Assembly (NCBI RefSeq): GCF_012972705.2
Contig: NZ_JABCSC020000001.1
Location: 558,001-622,000 of the forward strand
DNA from: Uliginosibacterium aquaticum
GTDB taxonomy: Bacteria > Pseudomonadota > Gammaproteobacteria > Burkholderiales > Rhodocyclaceae
Reading direction: 5' to 3'
Length of the DNA stretch: 64,000 nt
The notes beneath the pieces are model-generated. The model made no database searches, was not told the DNA's origin, and was given only the letters and a program-made list of their open reading frames with translations. Each line of letters opens with the position of its first letter. Positions within the stretch are counted from its first letter, which is position 1. Below, piece by piece: positions 17,723-26,352 of this stretch. The position numbers were made by a program, and so were the translations under genes.

Positions 17723-18715
17723 ATGGCACACAAGGCATCTGAACTCGAGCTGATCAAACTCAGCAAACGCTATGGCCAGGTCACGGCGGTGGACGCCATC
17801 GACCTGAGCATTCCTTCCGGCAGCTATTGCTGCCTGTTGGGGCCCTCCGGCTGTGGCAAGACTTCCACCCTGCGGATGATCGCCGGCCACGAAACGGCCA
17901 GCGATGGTGACATCCTGCTGGGCGACCGGAACATCACGCTGCTGCCGGCCGCCGAGCGCGGCACGGCCATGATGTTCCAGAGCTACGCCCTGTTCCCGCA
18001 CCTGTCGGTGCTGGATAACGTGGCCTTCAGTCTCAAGATGAAGGGTGTGCCCACTGCCGAGCGCCATGGCCGTGCCCAGGCCCTGCTCGAGCGGGTGGCG
18101 ATGGGGCAATACGCCCGGCGCAAACCCAGCGAACTCTCCGGCGGCCAGCAGCAGCGCGTGGCCCTGGCGCGCGCCCTGATCACCGAGCCGCGCGTGCTGC
18201 TGCTCGATGAGCCGCTGTCGGCGCTGGACCCCTTCCTGCGCATCCGCATGCGCGCCGAGCTCAAGCGCTGGCAGAGCGAGCTGGGCTTCAGCTTCGTGCA
18301 TGTCACCCACTCGCAGGAAGAGGCGATGGCGCTGGCCGATCAGGTGGTGGTCATGAATGCCGGCCGCATCGAGCAGGTGGCCACCCCGCACACCCTTTTC
18401 AATGCCCCGGCCAGCGAGTTCGTGGCGCGCTTCATCGGTGGTCACAACGTGCTCGAAGCCGGTGGCCAGAAAATTTCGGTGCGTGCCGACCGCATGCGTC
18501 TTGCGCGTACCGCACCCACCGAGGGGGCGAGCGTAGCGGCGCAGGTGGCGGCCGTCGAATACCAGGGCACTTATGTGCTGGTTGAGCTCGCTCACGCGGC
18601 GATCAGCGAGTTTTCGGTGGTGGTGCCTGAGCAGGAATTCTTTGCCGCGCCCTGGCAGGCCGGGGAATCGGTACATGTGAGCTGGGCGAGCGCTGACGCG
18701 CACGCACTGGCCTGA
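17723..18715 (+). CDS. ABC importer ATP-binding protein, PotA type
   Basis: A 330-residue ATPase with Walker A GPSGCGKTST, Q-loop MMFQSYALFPHLSV, signature LSGGQQQRVALARAL, Walker B LLLDEPLSALDP and the switch His in HVTHSQEEAMALAD. A C-terminal TOBE-like domain (about 240-330) places it with polyamine/opine/iron-type importers (PotA/CysA group). First gene of a six-gene run that includes binding protein, two permeases, a GntR regulator and a racemase-family gene. Confidence 0.94.
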   Translation: MAHKASELELIKLSKRYGQVTAVDAIDLSIPSGSYCCLLGPSGCGKTSTLRMIAGHETASDGDILLGDRNITLLPAAERGTAMMFQSYALFPHLSVLDNVAFSLKMKGVPTAERHGRAQALLERVAMGQYARRKPSELSGGQQQRVALARALITEPRVLLLDEPLSALDPFLRIRMRAELKRWQSELGFSFVHVTHSQEEAMALADQVVVMNAGRIEQVATPHTLFNAPASEFVARFIGGHNVLEAGGQKISVRADRMRLARTAPTEGASVAAQVAAVEYQGTYVLVELAHAAISEFSVVVPEQEFFAAPWQAGESVHVSWASADAHALA

Positions 18716-18770
18716 GTTTTTTCTGCCGGCATCGGCCGGCACCCTTGCGTAGCCTTGAATGGAGATGATG

Positions 18771-20087
18771 ATGGCGAAGATCGATTCCGGCAGTACCGAG
18801 CACGTATCCAGCACGCCCGAAACCCTGGAGGCAACAGAGGCCACCAACCCGATGCGCCGCCTGCTGCTCAAGGGCACCGCCGGCATCCTGGCCGCCGGAG
18901 TGTTTCCGGCCATTCACGCGCAGGAAAAACTGGTGCTGCGCTACCTCGGCACTGCCGTGAATCAGGACAAGGCGATTGCCGACCGTTTCAAGGCCGATAC
19001 CGGCATCGAGATCCAGTACATCCCGGTGACGACCGATGAAGTCACCAAGCGCGCGGTGACCGCACCGAACAGCTTCGATCTGATTGACACCGAGTATTTC
19101 TCGCTCAAGAAGATCATTCCCACCGGCAATCTGCTCGCCATTGATGCCAAGCGAATCAAGAATGCGGACAAGATCACGCCGCTGTTCACCAAGGGCGAGA
19201 TCGGTGGCAAGAAGGTGGGTGACCAGGGCACCGCGCCGAAGAAGGTGATGTTCCTCGAAGGGGCCGACTCGAAGAAATTCTCGGCCACCCCGACCCAGTT
19301 CATGACCCTGATTCCCACGGTCTACAACGCTGACACTCTGGGCATCCGGCCGGATCTGATCAAGCGCCCGATCGATTCCTGGAAGGAGCTGTTGAACCCC
19401 GAGTTCAAGGGCAAGGCGGCGATTCTGAACATCCCTTCGATCGGCATCATGGATGCGGCAATGGTGGTGGAGGCCATGGGGCTGCACAAGTATGCGGACA
19501 AGGGCAACATGACCCGCGCCGAGATCGACCTCACCATCAAGACCCTCATCGAAGCCAAGAAGGCTGGCCAGTTCCGCGCCCTGTGGAAGGATTTCAACGA
19601 GAGCGTGAACCTCATGGCTTCCGGCGAAGTGGTGATCCAGTCGATGTGGTCGCCGGCCGTCACCGCCGTGCGCACCAAGGGCATCGCCTGTAATTTCCAG
19701 CCGCTCAAGGAAGGCTATCGTGCCTGGGCGGCAGGCTTCGGCGTGCCCAAGAGCGTCAAGGGCAGGAAGGCTGATGCGGTGTATGAATTCATCAACTGGT
19801 TCCTTGATGGCTGGGCCGGCGCCTATCTCAATCGCCAGGGCTATTACAGCGCCGTGCTCGATACCGCCAAGGCCAAGATGGAAGCCTATGAGTGGGCCTA
19901 CTGGATGGAAGGCAAGCCGGCCGCGAAGGACATCAAGTCGCCTAACGGCGATGTGCTGGCCAAGGCCGGTGCGCTGCGCGATGGTGGCTCCTACGAGCAG
20001 CGCCTGGGCAGCATCGCCTGCTGGAATGCGGTGATGGATGAGAACGAGTACATGGTCCGCAAGTGGAACGAGTTCGTCGCTGCCTGA
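18771..20087 (+). CDS. ABC importer periplasmic binding protein, polyamine type
   Basis: A 438-residue PotD/PotF-like binding protein. The ATG at 18771 fits best because GGAG sits six bases upstream among four clustered ATGs. The leader is unusual: about 25 polar residues precede the signal core MRRLLLKGTAGILAAGVFPAIHA, which is Tat/Sec ambiguous. Motifs include TTDEVTKRAVTAPNSFDLIDT, YNADTLGIRPDLI, SWKELLNPEFKGKAAI and YEFINWFLDGWAGAYLNRQGYYS. A nitrogenous solute is expected from the family and context. Confidence 0.92.
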   Translation: MAKIDSGSTEHVSSTPETLEATEATNPMRRLLLKGTAGILAAGVFPAIHAQEKLVLRYLGTAVNQDKAIADRFKADTGIEIQYIPVTTDEVTKRAVTAPNSFDLIDTEYFSLKKIIPTGNLLAIDAKRIKNADKITPLFTKGEIGGKKVGDQGTAPKKVMFLEGADSKKFSATPTQFMTLIPTVYNADTLGIRPDLIKRPIDSWKELLNPEFKGKAAILNIPSIGIMDAAMVVEAMGLHKYADKGNMTRAEIDLTIKTLIEAKKAGQFRALWKDFNESVNLMASGEVVIQSMWSPAVTAVRTKGIACNFQPLKEGYRAWAAGFGVPKSVKGRKADAVYEFINWFLDGWAGAYLNRQGYYSAVLDTAKAKMEAYEWAYWMEGKPAAKDIKSPNGDVLAKAGALRDGGSYEQRLGSIACWNAVMDENEYMVRKWNEFVAA

Positions 20088-20149
20088 TGTGCGCTCTGCG
20101 CCCGGCTCCGGCCGGGCGCCTGCCCGACCTTTAATTCCAGGTATCAAAG

Positions 20150-21070
20150 ATGGAAAACAGCTACATGAAAACCGCTGCCAGTCCGATGCGCGCGCGCTGG
20201 CGCACACACGGTCTGCCCGGGTGGGTTCAGGCCACGCCTTACAGTCTGGTCTTCCTGCTGTTCTTCATCCTGCCGCTGGGCCTGATTCTCGCGGTGAGCT
20301 TCTGGGATGCCACCGAATACGAAATGATCCCGGCCTTCACGGCCAAGAACTATCTCGCCATCTTTGAAGGCTGCAGCAATACCGCGGAGCTGTGTGTCAG
20401 CTTCAAGACCTATCTGTCCACGCTGAAGTTCAGCTTCCTGGCCTGGGCCTGCACCCTGGGCATCGGCTTCATCGTGTCCTACTTTCTGGCCTTCCATGTG
20501 CGCAGCAGTGGGATGCAGACCCTGCTGTTCGTGTTGTGCACCATCCCGTTCTGGACGTCCAATGTCATCCGCATGATCTCGTGGATGCCTCTGCTGGGCC
20601 GCAACGGCCTGGTCAATGATTTCCTGCTCAGCACCGGGCTGGTTGCCCAGCCGGTCGAATGGCTGCTCTACTCGCCCTTCTCGGTGGTGCTGGCTTTTGT
20701 GCATCTCTACACCGTGTTCATGATCGTGCCGATCTTCAATTCGATGATGCGCATCGATCGCTCCCTGATTGAGGCCGCGCTGGATGCCGGGGCGAACACC
20801 TGGCAGATCCTGTGGAACGTGATCGTGCCGCTCTCGCGTACCGGCATCATCATCGGCTCGATCTTCGTGATCACCATCGTGATGGGCGATTTCGTGACCA
20901 TCGGCGTGATGGGCGGGCAGCAGATCGCCTCGGTGGGCAAGATCATCCAGGTGCAGACCAGCTATCTGCAATTCCCGCTCGCTGCCGCCAATGCCGTGAT
21001 CTTGCTGGTGGTGGTGCTGATGATCATCTGGGGGCTTACGCGCCTCGTCGATATCCGCAAGGAGCTCTGA
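20150..21070 (+). CDS. ABC importer permease, PotB type
   Basis: A 306-residue permease with about six transmembrane segments. The EAA loop is EAALDAGANTWQILWNVIVPLS. The N-terminus has a short cytoplasmic tail followed by PYSLVFLLFFILPLGLILAVSFW. An alternative in-frame ATG lies five codons later. Two bases separate its stop from the next start. Confidence 0.92.
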   Translation: MENSYMKTAASPMRARWRTHGLPGWVQATPYSLVFLLFFILPLGLILAVSFWDATEYEMIPAFTAKNYLAIFEGCSNTAELCVSFKTYLSTLKFSFLAWACTLGIGFIVSYFLAFHVRSSGMQTLLFVLCTIPFWTSNVIRMISWMPLLGRNGLVNDFLLSTGLVAQPVEWLLYSPFSVVLAFVHLYTVFMIVPIFNSMMRIDRSLIEAALDAGANTWQILWNVIVPLSRTGIIIGSIFVITIVMGDFVTIGVMGGQQIASVGKIIQVQTSYLQFPLAAANAVILLVVVLMIIWGLTRLVDIRKEL

Positions 21071-21071
21071 T

Positions 21072-21950
21072 ATGGACGGCAAACGCAGCCCCGGTTTCTA
21101 CGCGCTGGCCGCCTTTTTCGGCCTGTTCCTGCTGTTTCTCTACGGGCCGACGATTACCATTTTCGTGCTGAGCTTCCAGGGCCCGGAGGGGGGCCTCACC
21201 TTCCCGCTCAATGGCCTGTCGCTGCACTGGTTTCATGAGCTGTTCAAGGGCATCGGCGTGATCGATATCGGCTCGGCCCTGCTGCGCTCCTTCAAGCTGG
21301 GTCTGCTGGTCACCACCCTTACGGTGCTGCTCGCAGTGAGTGCCGCGCTGGCCTTCCGCAAATCGCTGCGCGGCGGCGGAGCCTTGTTCTATGTGACGGT
21401 GGCGAGCCTGATCATGCCTTCGATCATCGTGTCGCTGGGCATCGGTCTGTCCTTCCGCCTGCTCGATGGCGCCTTCAAGCATTTCTTCGAGTGGGCAGGC
21501 TGGCTCGATCTGCTGGATAGCTTCAACACCAGCATGGGGCTCTATACCTCCGCACTGGGGGCCCAGCTGACCTGGACCCTGCCTTTCGGCCTGCTGATCA
21601 TGTTTGCCGTGTTCAACCGTTTCAACGCTGCCTATGAAGAGGCAGCCCGCGATCTCGGCGCTACGCCCTGGCAGACCCTGCGCCATGTGGTGCTGCCCCT
21701 GATCGGGCCGGCAGTGGTCGGCGTGGCGATGTTCGGCTTCACCCTGTCGTGGGACGAGATTGCGCGTTCCTCGCAGGCCATCGGCGATCTCAATACCTTG
21801 CCGCTGGAGTTGCAGGGCCTCACCACCACGGTGACCACCCCGGTGATCTACGCTCTCGGTACGATTACCACCCTGGTTTCCTTTGTGGTCGTGGCGCTGG
21901 CGCTTGGCCTCGCGGCTCTGGGCCGGCGGCGCACCGGGAGGCGCGGATGA
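21072..21950 (+). CDS. ABC importer permease, PotC type
   Basis: A 292-residue permease with about six transmembrane segments, EAA loop EEAARDLGATPWQTLRHVVLPLI, and the N-terminal FGLFLLFLYGPTITIFVLSFQ. AAGGAGCT lies upstream of the ATG inside the preceding gene. It forms the membrane channel with the PotB-type subunit. The stop overlaps the GntR start (ATGA). Confidence 0.92.
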   Translation: MDGKRSPGFYALAAFFGLFLLFLYGPTITIFVLSFQGPEGGLTFPLNGLSLHWFHELFKGIGVIDIGSALLRSFKLGLLVTTLTVLLAVSAALAFRKSLRGGGALFYVTVASLIMPSIIVSLGIGLSFRLLDGAFKHFFEWAGWLDLLDSFNTSMGLYTSALGAQLTWTLPFGLLIMFAVFNRFNAAYEEAARDLGATPWQTLRHVVLPLIGPAVVGVAMFGFTLSWDEIARSSQAIGDLNTLPLELQGLTTTVTTPVIYALGTITTLVSFVVVALALGLAALGRRRTGRRG

Positions 21951-22687
21951 ACACACCGCAACAGCGCGTTCCGGCGCCCGCTCATCTGAGTGATGCGGAC
22001 ATCTACGAGCAGCTTATCGGGGCGGTGCTCGATCATCGCCTGGCGCCGGGCACCCGCCTGACCGAGGAAAAGCTCGGGCGGGCCTTCGGTGTGTCGCGTA
22101 CGCGCATCCGCCAGGTACTGGTGCGCCTGGCGGCCGAGCAAGTGGTGGTGCAGACCCACAACTGTGGCGCCACCGTCGCCAGCCCCACGCCAGCCGATGC
22201 GCGTGAAGTGTTCGAGGCGCGGATGCTGATCGAGCCTTCCCTGATCGCTGGCTTCATCCGCCAGGCGCACACGCATGAGCTTGAGTGCCTGATCGCCTTG
22301 CTGGCAGAGGAAGAGGCTGCCAACCACCGCGGTGACCGGCGCGCCGCGATCCGCCTGTCCGGCGAATTCCACATGAAGATCGCGCAGGGCGCAGGCAATG
22401 CGACTCTGGAGAAGATCCTGCACGAACTCATCTCCCGTACCTCGCTGATCCTGATGACCTTCGGCCAGCGCTCGCCAGGGCGCCGCAGCAAAGCGCCGCT
22501 GCGGGTGCATGAACACAGCTGCGGTTGCGACGAGCATCAGGCCCTGGTCGAGGCGATCCGGGCGCGAGATGTGCGTGAGGCGGCCAGCCTCATGAAGAGA
22601 CACCTGAAGCATCTGCTCGAACACATTTCCTTCGAACGCGAGCCGGTGCCGGGGCCGGACATCGAATTCATGTTCCGTCAGGGCTGA
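21947..22687 (+). CDS. GntR/FadR-subfamily transcriptional regulator (second)
   Basis: A 246-residue regulator. The winged helix carries EEKLGRAFGVSRTRIRQVLVRLAAEQ, and the FCD domain carries FEARMLIEPSLIAGF, SGEFHMKIAQGAGN and EHQALVEAIRARD. The start at 21947 overlaps the permease stop, indicating translational coupling; the frame is open further upstream but overlaps the permease gene. It likely senses the imported substrate or a breakdown product and controls this operon. It is distinct in sequence from the regulator at 6262-6993. Confidence 0.92.
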   Translation: MNTPQQRVPAPAHLSDADIYEQLIGAVLDHRLAPGTRLTEEKLGRAFGVSRTRIRQVLVRLAAEQVVVQTHNCGATVASPTPADAREVFEARMLIEPSLIAGFIRQAHTHELECLIALLAEEEAANHRGDRRAAIRLSGEFHMKIAQGAGNATLEKILHELISRTSLILMTFGQRSPGRRSKAPLRVHEHSCGCDEHQALVEAIRARDVREAASLMKRHLKHLLEHISFEREPVPGPDIEFMFRQG

Positions 22688-22692
22688 ACATC

Positions 22693-23409
22693 GTGCGCCT
22701 CCTGATCATCAATCCGAATACCAGCGCACACGTCACCCGGGCGCTGGGTGAGCACATTGCACCGATGCTGGGGCAGGGCTGGCAGCTCGATTGCGTGACG
22801 GCCCGCTTCGGCGCCGCCTACATCGCCTCCGAAGCGGCCTATGCGATTGCTGCGCATGCCGTGCTGGATGCCTGGAGCAGTCAGGGCGGGTCTTATGACG
22901 CGATCCTGATTGGCTGCTTTGGTGATCCCGGCCTCGAGGCGCTGCGCGAGCTGGCCGGCTGTCCGGTGATCGGGCTGGCTGAAGCGGCCATGCAGGAGGC
23001 AGCCAAGGCTGGGCGTTTTGCCATCGTCACCGGGGGCGCGCGCTGGGCGCCGATCCTGCAGCGGCGGGCGGCGGCGGCGGGGCTGCAGGATCAGCTCGCT
23101 GGCTTGCTGGTGCTCAGCGAGTCGGGGGCCGAGCTGCTGGCTGATCCGGCGCGTGCCCTCACACGCCTGGAGGGCGCTGCGCGCCAGGTGCGCAGCGAGT
23201 CCGGTGCCGAGTCCGTCATCATCGGTGGTGCCGCGCTGGCCGGCATGGGCGAGGCGCTGGCGCGGCGCCTGCCTTTCGCGGTGATCGACAATGTGTCGGC
23301 TGCGGCCCGCGCCATCCGCACTGCGGCCTCGCGCCCGGCTCCGGCCGGGCCGGACGGGGCCGGTTATCACGGACTCAGCCCCGAACTGCTGGCCCGCCTG
23401 CAAGCCTGA
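22693..23409 (+). CDS. Asp/Glu/hydantoin racemase-family protein, HpxA-like
   Basis: A 238-residue protein beginning at GTG 22693, six bases after the GntR stop. INPNTSAHVT is the family-specific opening of hydantoin and allantoin racemases. The first catalytic cysteine is present (IGCFGDPGLEALRE, Cys75). At the position of the second cysteine the sequence reads IIGGAALAG, with Gly179 where LGCAGM is usual. Two-base racemisation may therefore be lost. The protein may use a single cysteine for isomerisation or decarboxylation-type chemistry, or be inactive. Its place at the end of the importer operon supports a role in ureide or hydantoin use. Confidence 0.86.
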   Translation: MRLLIINPNTSAHVTRALGEHIAPMLGQGWQLDCVTARFGAAYIASEAAYAIAAHAVLDAWSSQGGSYDAILIGCFGDPGLEALRELAGCPVIGLAEAAMQEAAKAGRFAIVTGGARWAPILQRRAAAAGLQDQLAGLLVLSESGAELLADPARALTRLEGAARQVRSESGAESVIIGGAALAGMGEALARRLPFAVIDNVSAAARAIRTAASRPAPAGPDGAGYHGLSPELLARLQA

Positions 23410-23450
23410 TCATTCTTCTTCGGCCTCACCCGGCACGCGTTCGGGTTGCC

Positions 23451-23480
23451 TTGACAGGCCTTCCCCGCGGCGACTAGATT
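23451..23480 (+). promoter_or_regulatory. Sigma70-type promoter of the PL9-like gene
   Basis: TTGACA (23451-23456) and TAGATT (23475-23480) are separated by 18 bases, about 95 bases upstream of the ATG. Confidence 0.55.
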
Positions 23481-23499
23481 CCGCCTTAATTACCGATTC

Positions 23500-23516
23500 G
23501 TAGCAAATTTGCCTAC
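23500..23516. promoter_or_regulatory. Near-palindromic operator candidate
   Basis: GTAGCAAATTTGCCTAC is an imperfect palindrome around CAAATTTG, placed just downstream of the predicted transcription start, a position suited to repression of the pectate lyase gene. Confidence 0.4.
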
Positions 23517-23573
23517 GACGATAGTCATAGCCCTGCGGCCCCGGCGGCAGACATAAAAAGACGAGGAGACAGA

Positions 23574-25202
23574 ATGTTCGGCAAATTTCTGATCGGCGCA
23601 GCCGCCCTGATGCTGGGGGCCAATGCACACGCTGCGGCGGACTATCCCAGCGGCTACACGAAGTGTGCCCAGGTTGGCAGCAGTTGCAGCATGAGCGGCA
23701 GCCACACGGTGGCGCTGGGCAAGTCCGGCAGCTTTGTGTACGCCACGCTGACGGGCAATTTCACCTGTGCCCAGTCGCTGTTCACCGGCGGCAGCGCCTA
23801 CACCACCTCGGCCTGGTGCTCGGTGGGGCCGCTGGTGACGGCCGCTTCGTCCTCCTCATCGTCTGTCGCGGCGTCGTCGGTCGCCGCCTCCAGTGCGGCC
23901 CGTTCCAGCGTGGCCGCCAGTGTGGCATCGAGCGCGGCTTCGAGCGCTGCGCTGTCCAGCAGTGCCGCAGTCTCCAGCAGCGCCAGCAGCCATCCCTATG
24001 TCACTGGCTGTGGCACCGAGACCAGCAATCTGGTGGCCTCCAGGGTCTATTACGTTACGCCGACGGCCGCCAGCACCGGCGCCGGCACCAGCTTCTCGGC
24101 ACCGATGAGCTTCACTGCCGCACTGTCGGCGGTCAGCGCCGGGCAGATGATCCTGCTGCAACCCGGCACCTACAGCGTGCCCTATACCGCAGGGGCCAAA
24201 AACACCCTCACCCTGGCGAAGTCTGGCAGCGCCAGCGCCCGCATCTACATGGTGGCGGCCAACTGCGGCAAGGCCGTGATCGACTTTTCCTTCCCTGAAA
24301 ACACCTATGTCCAGGACTCCTACGGTTTCTACCTGACCGGCAGCTACTGGTACTTCAAGGGCATCGAGATCACCCGGGCCGGCTACCAGGGCGTCTATGT
24401 GACCGGTGGCTACAACACCTTCGAGAACGTGGCCTTCCACAACAACCGGAACAGTGGTCTCGAAATCAACAAGGGCGGCCATCACACCACCGTGATCAAC
24501 TCGGATGCCTACCGTAACTACGACCCGAAGAAGAACGGCAGCATGGCCGATGGCTTTGCCTCCAAGCAGACCCAGGGGGCGGGCAATTTCTTCTACGGCT
24601 GCCGTGCCTGGGAGAACTCGGATGATGGCTGGGACACCTTTGACAGTGCCGAAACAGTGATCATCGAGAACAGCTGGACCTTCCGCAATGGCGTGGATGT
24701 GTGGGGCTATGGCAACTTTGCGGGTAACGGCAACGGCTTCAAGCTGGGTGGCAACTACAAGCTGCAGCGCAACCGGATCATCAACTCGGTTTCCTTTGGC
24801 CATCCCAACAAGGGCTTTGATCAGAACAACAATGTTGGTGGCATCACGGTCATCAACAACACGTCCTTCCAGAACGGCATCAACTACGGCTTTGGTGGTG
24901 CGCTGACGGCGGGTGAGCAGAATGTCTTCACCAACAATGTGTCGCTCTCCGGCAAGGCTGCTGACAGCATCGCCAACGCGACTTCAAAGACCAATACCTG
25001 GAATGGTATTGCAGTGAGCAGCGCAGACTTCCTGAGCGTGGATACCAACCTCGCCAGCCGCAGCCGCAATCCGGATGGCTCGCTGGTCTACACCACCCTG
25101 TTCCGCCTTGTTGCCGGCAGCAAGCTGATCAATGCCGGGAGCAATGCGGGCCTGCCTTATCTGGGCGGCGCACCGGATCTGGGGGCTTTCGAGCGCGAGT
25201 GA
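23574..25202 (+). CDS. Secreted pectate lyase-like beta-helix protein (PL9-type) with serine-rich linker
   Basis: A 542-residue secreted protein. Residues 1-22 are a signal peptide (cleavage near HAAA). Residues about 23-82 form a small Cys-rich, beta-rich module (GYTKCAQVGSSCSMSG, GSFVYATLTGNFTC). Residues about 85-140 are a Ser/Ala linker of the sort used by polysaccharide-degrading enzymes. Residues about 145-540 are a right-handed beta-helix with YVTPTAASTGAGTSFSAPMS, MADGFASKQTQGAGNFFYGC and AWENSDDGWDTFDSAE, as in PL9 pectate lyases such as PelL. Ca2+-dependent cleavage of polygalacturonate is expected. GAGGAGAC precedes the ATG. Confidence 0.88.
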   Translation: MFGKFLIGAAALMLGANAHAAADYPSGYTKCAQVGSSCSMSGSHTVALGKSGSFVYATLTGNFTCAQSLFTGGSAYTTSAWCSVGPLVTAASSSSSSVAASSVAASSAARSSVAASVASSAASSAALSSSAAVSSSASSHPYVTGCGTETSNLVASRVYYVTPTAASTGAGTSFSAPMSFTAALSAVSAGQMILLQPGTYSVPYTAGAKNTLTLAKSGSASARIYMVAANCGKAVIDFSFPENTYVQDSYGFYLTGSYWYFKGIEITRAGYQGVYVTGGYNTFENVAFHNNRNSGLEINKGGHHTTVINSDAYRNYDPKKNGSMADGFASKQTQGAGNFFYGCRAWENSDDGWDTFDSAETVIIENSWTFRNGVDVWGYGNFAGNGNGFKLGGNYKLQRNRIINSVSFGHPNKGFDQNNNVGGITVINNTSFQNGINYGFGGALTAGEQNVFTNNVSLSGKAADSIANATSKTNTWNGIAVSSADFLSVDTNLASRSRNPDGSLVYTTLFRLVAGSKLINAGSNAGLPYLGGAPDLGAFERE

Positions 25203-25241
25203 TCTGCCGGCTCCGGGCGAGTCACCCGCCCTGTGGCAGAG

Positions 25242-25271
25242 AAAAGCCCACGGTTTTCCGTGGGCTTTTTT
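25242..25271. terminator. Rho-independent terminator after the PL9-like gene
   Basis: AAAAGCCCACGG and CCGTGGGCTTTT pair around TTTT, followed by a T-run. The AAAGCCCACG core recurs in the terminators near 38175, 44351 and 45889. Confidence 0.88.
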
Positions 25272-25342
25272 GTTCTGGCGCCCTCGGGCCGCGCTGAAGG
25301 CGCGGCGTAGAATCCCTCCGCCTGCTTTCGTATCTCCCACCC

Positions 25343-25945
25343 ATGCCTTTCAGCATTGCCGCCCCGGTTCATAGCGAACTCCTGATCAAGAAGAGCCGTT
25401 TCATCGCCTGCGTGCAGCCGGTGGTTGATCGTGCGGCAGCGCAGAAGATCGTGGCGGCCTTGTGGGCCGAGCATCCGGGCGCTTCGCATGTGTGCTGGGC
25501 GTTGATGGCGGGCGGGCAGTCCGCCGCGGTGGATGATGGCGAACCCAGCGGCACGGCCGGGCGGCCGATGCTCGATGTGCTGCGGCATCAGGACCTGGAA
25601 GGCGTGCTGGCGACTACCGTGCGCTATTACGGCGGCATCATGCTGGGCGCGGGTGGCCTGGTGCGAGCCTATACCGATAGCGTGGCGCAGGCCCTGCGTG
25701 GCGCGCAGAAGACGCCCATCATCCGCGTGCGCACCCTGCGCTGTGTGGCGCCCTATGCGTTGGAAGGCCTGGTGCGGCGCGCGATCGAAGCGGGTGGCGC
25801 GCAGCTGGGCGAGGTGCGCCACGGCGCGCTGGTGGAGTTCCTGATCCGCTTGCCCGAAGCGCAGGCCGAGGGCTTTGTTGCCGCGCTTGGCGAATCCGGC
25901 CAGGGGAAGATCGGCTGGTTCAAGGACGATGCTTCAGAGCTGTGA
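25343..25945 (+). CDS. yigZ: YigZ/IMPACT family protein
   Basis: A 200-residue cytoplasmic protein. ELLIKKSRFIACVQPV, ASHVCWALMAGG, DDGEPSGTAGRPML, TTVRYYGGIMLGAGGLVRAY identify the UPF0029/IMPACT (YigZ) family, with a C-terminal DUF1949-like ferredoxin-fold half (about 135-200). The biochemical role is unsettled. Its last 12 bases overlap the end of the convergent gene at 25934. Confidence 0.95.
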   Translation: MPFSIAAPVHSELLIKKSRFIACVQPVVDRAAAQKIVAALWAEHPGASHVCWALMAGGQSAAVDDGEPSGTAGRPMLDVLRHQDLEGVLATTVRYYGGIMLGAGGLVRAYTDSVAQALRGAQKTPIIRVRTLRCVAPYALEGLVRRAIEAGGAQLGEVRHGALVEFLIRLPEAQAEGFVAALGESGQGKIGWFKDDASEL

Positions 25946-26299
25946 ATCTTTCAGCAGGCGCACGCACTCATCCATGATGGAGGCGCCGAGTTCGGAGACA
26001 TGGCGCGGATCGAGCGACTCCATCAGCTCATGGGCGGTGTATAGCCCGGCCTCGCGCGACAGGCTGTCCCGGATCTGGCTGGCGAGCTGATCGCTCAGAT
26101 CTGCCAGCCGCTTGCGTTCGGACAGCGGCAGACTCTGCTGTGCACGCCCGAGCCAGTCGCTGCACAGCGCAGCGGCCTGAGCCTGGGTGATCCAGTACTG
26201 GTGATCGTAGAAAGCGGCGAGGCGATGGGCGACCAGCGCGTAAATGGCGGCGGCGCGGGCGCCGGTGTCTGGCTCGCGGCGCGTGTCTGTTGCGGTCAT
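25934..26299 (-). CDS. Hypothetical small helical protein
   Basis: A 121-residue, mostly helical protein without signal peptide or recognised motif (AAIYALVAHRLAAFYDHQYW, LCSDWLGRAQQSLPLSERKR). The start at 26299 has AGGAACC upstream. It is transcribed away from the sensor kinase gene region end at 26353 and tail-to-tail with yigZ. No function assigned. Confidence 0.7.
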   Translation of the reverse strand: MTATDTRREPDTGARAAAIYALVAHRLAAFYDHQYWITQAQAAALCSDWLGRAQQSLPLSERKRLADLSDQLASQIRDSLSREAGLYTAHELMESLDPRHVSELGASIMDECVRLLKDSQL

Positions 26300-26352
26300 G
26301 GTGGTTCCTGAAATGCCGGGAGCAGCTTTCGCCCGGCCGCCAGCATACCGAA

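Noticed and set aside
23840-23990. Tandem-repeat-like GCC/AGC-rich stretch considered as a minisatellite
   Set aside because: It is in frame and encodes the Ser/Ala linker of a secreted enzyme; no exact repeat unit exists.
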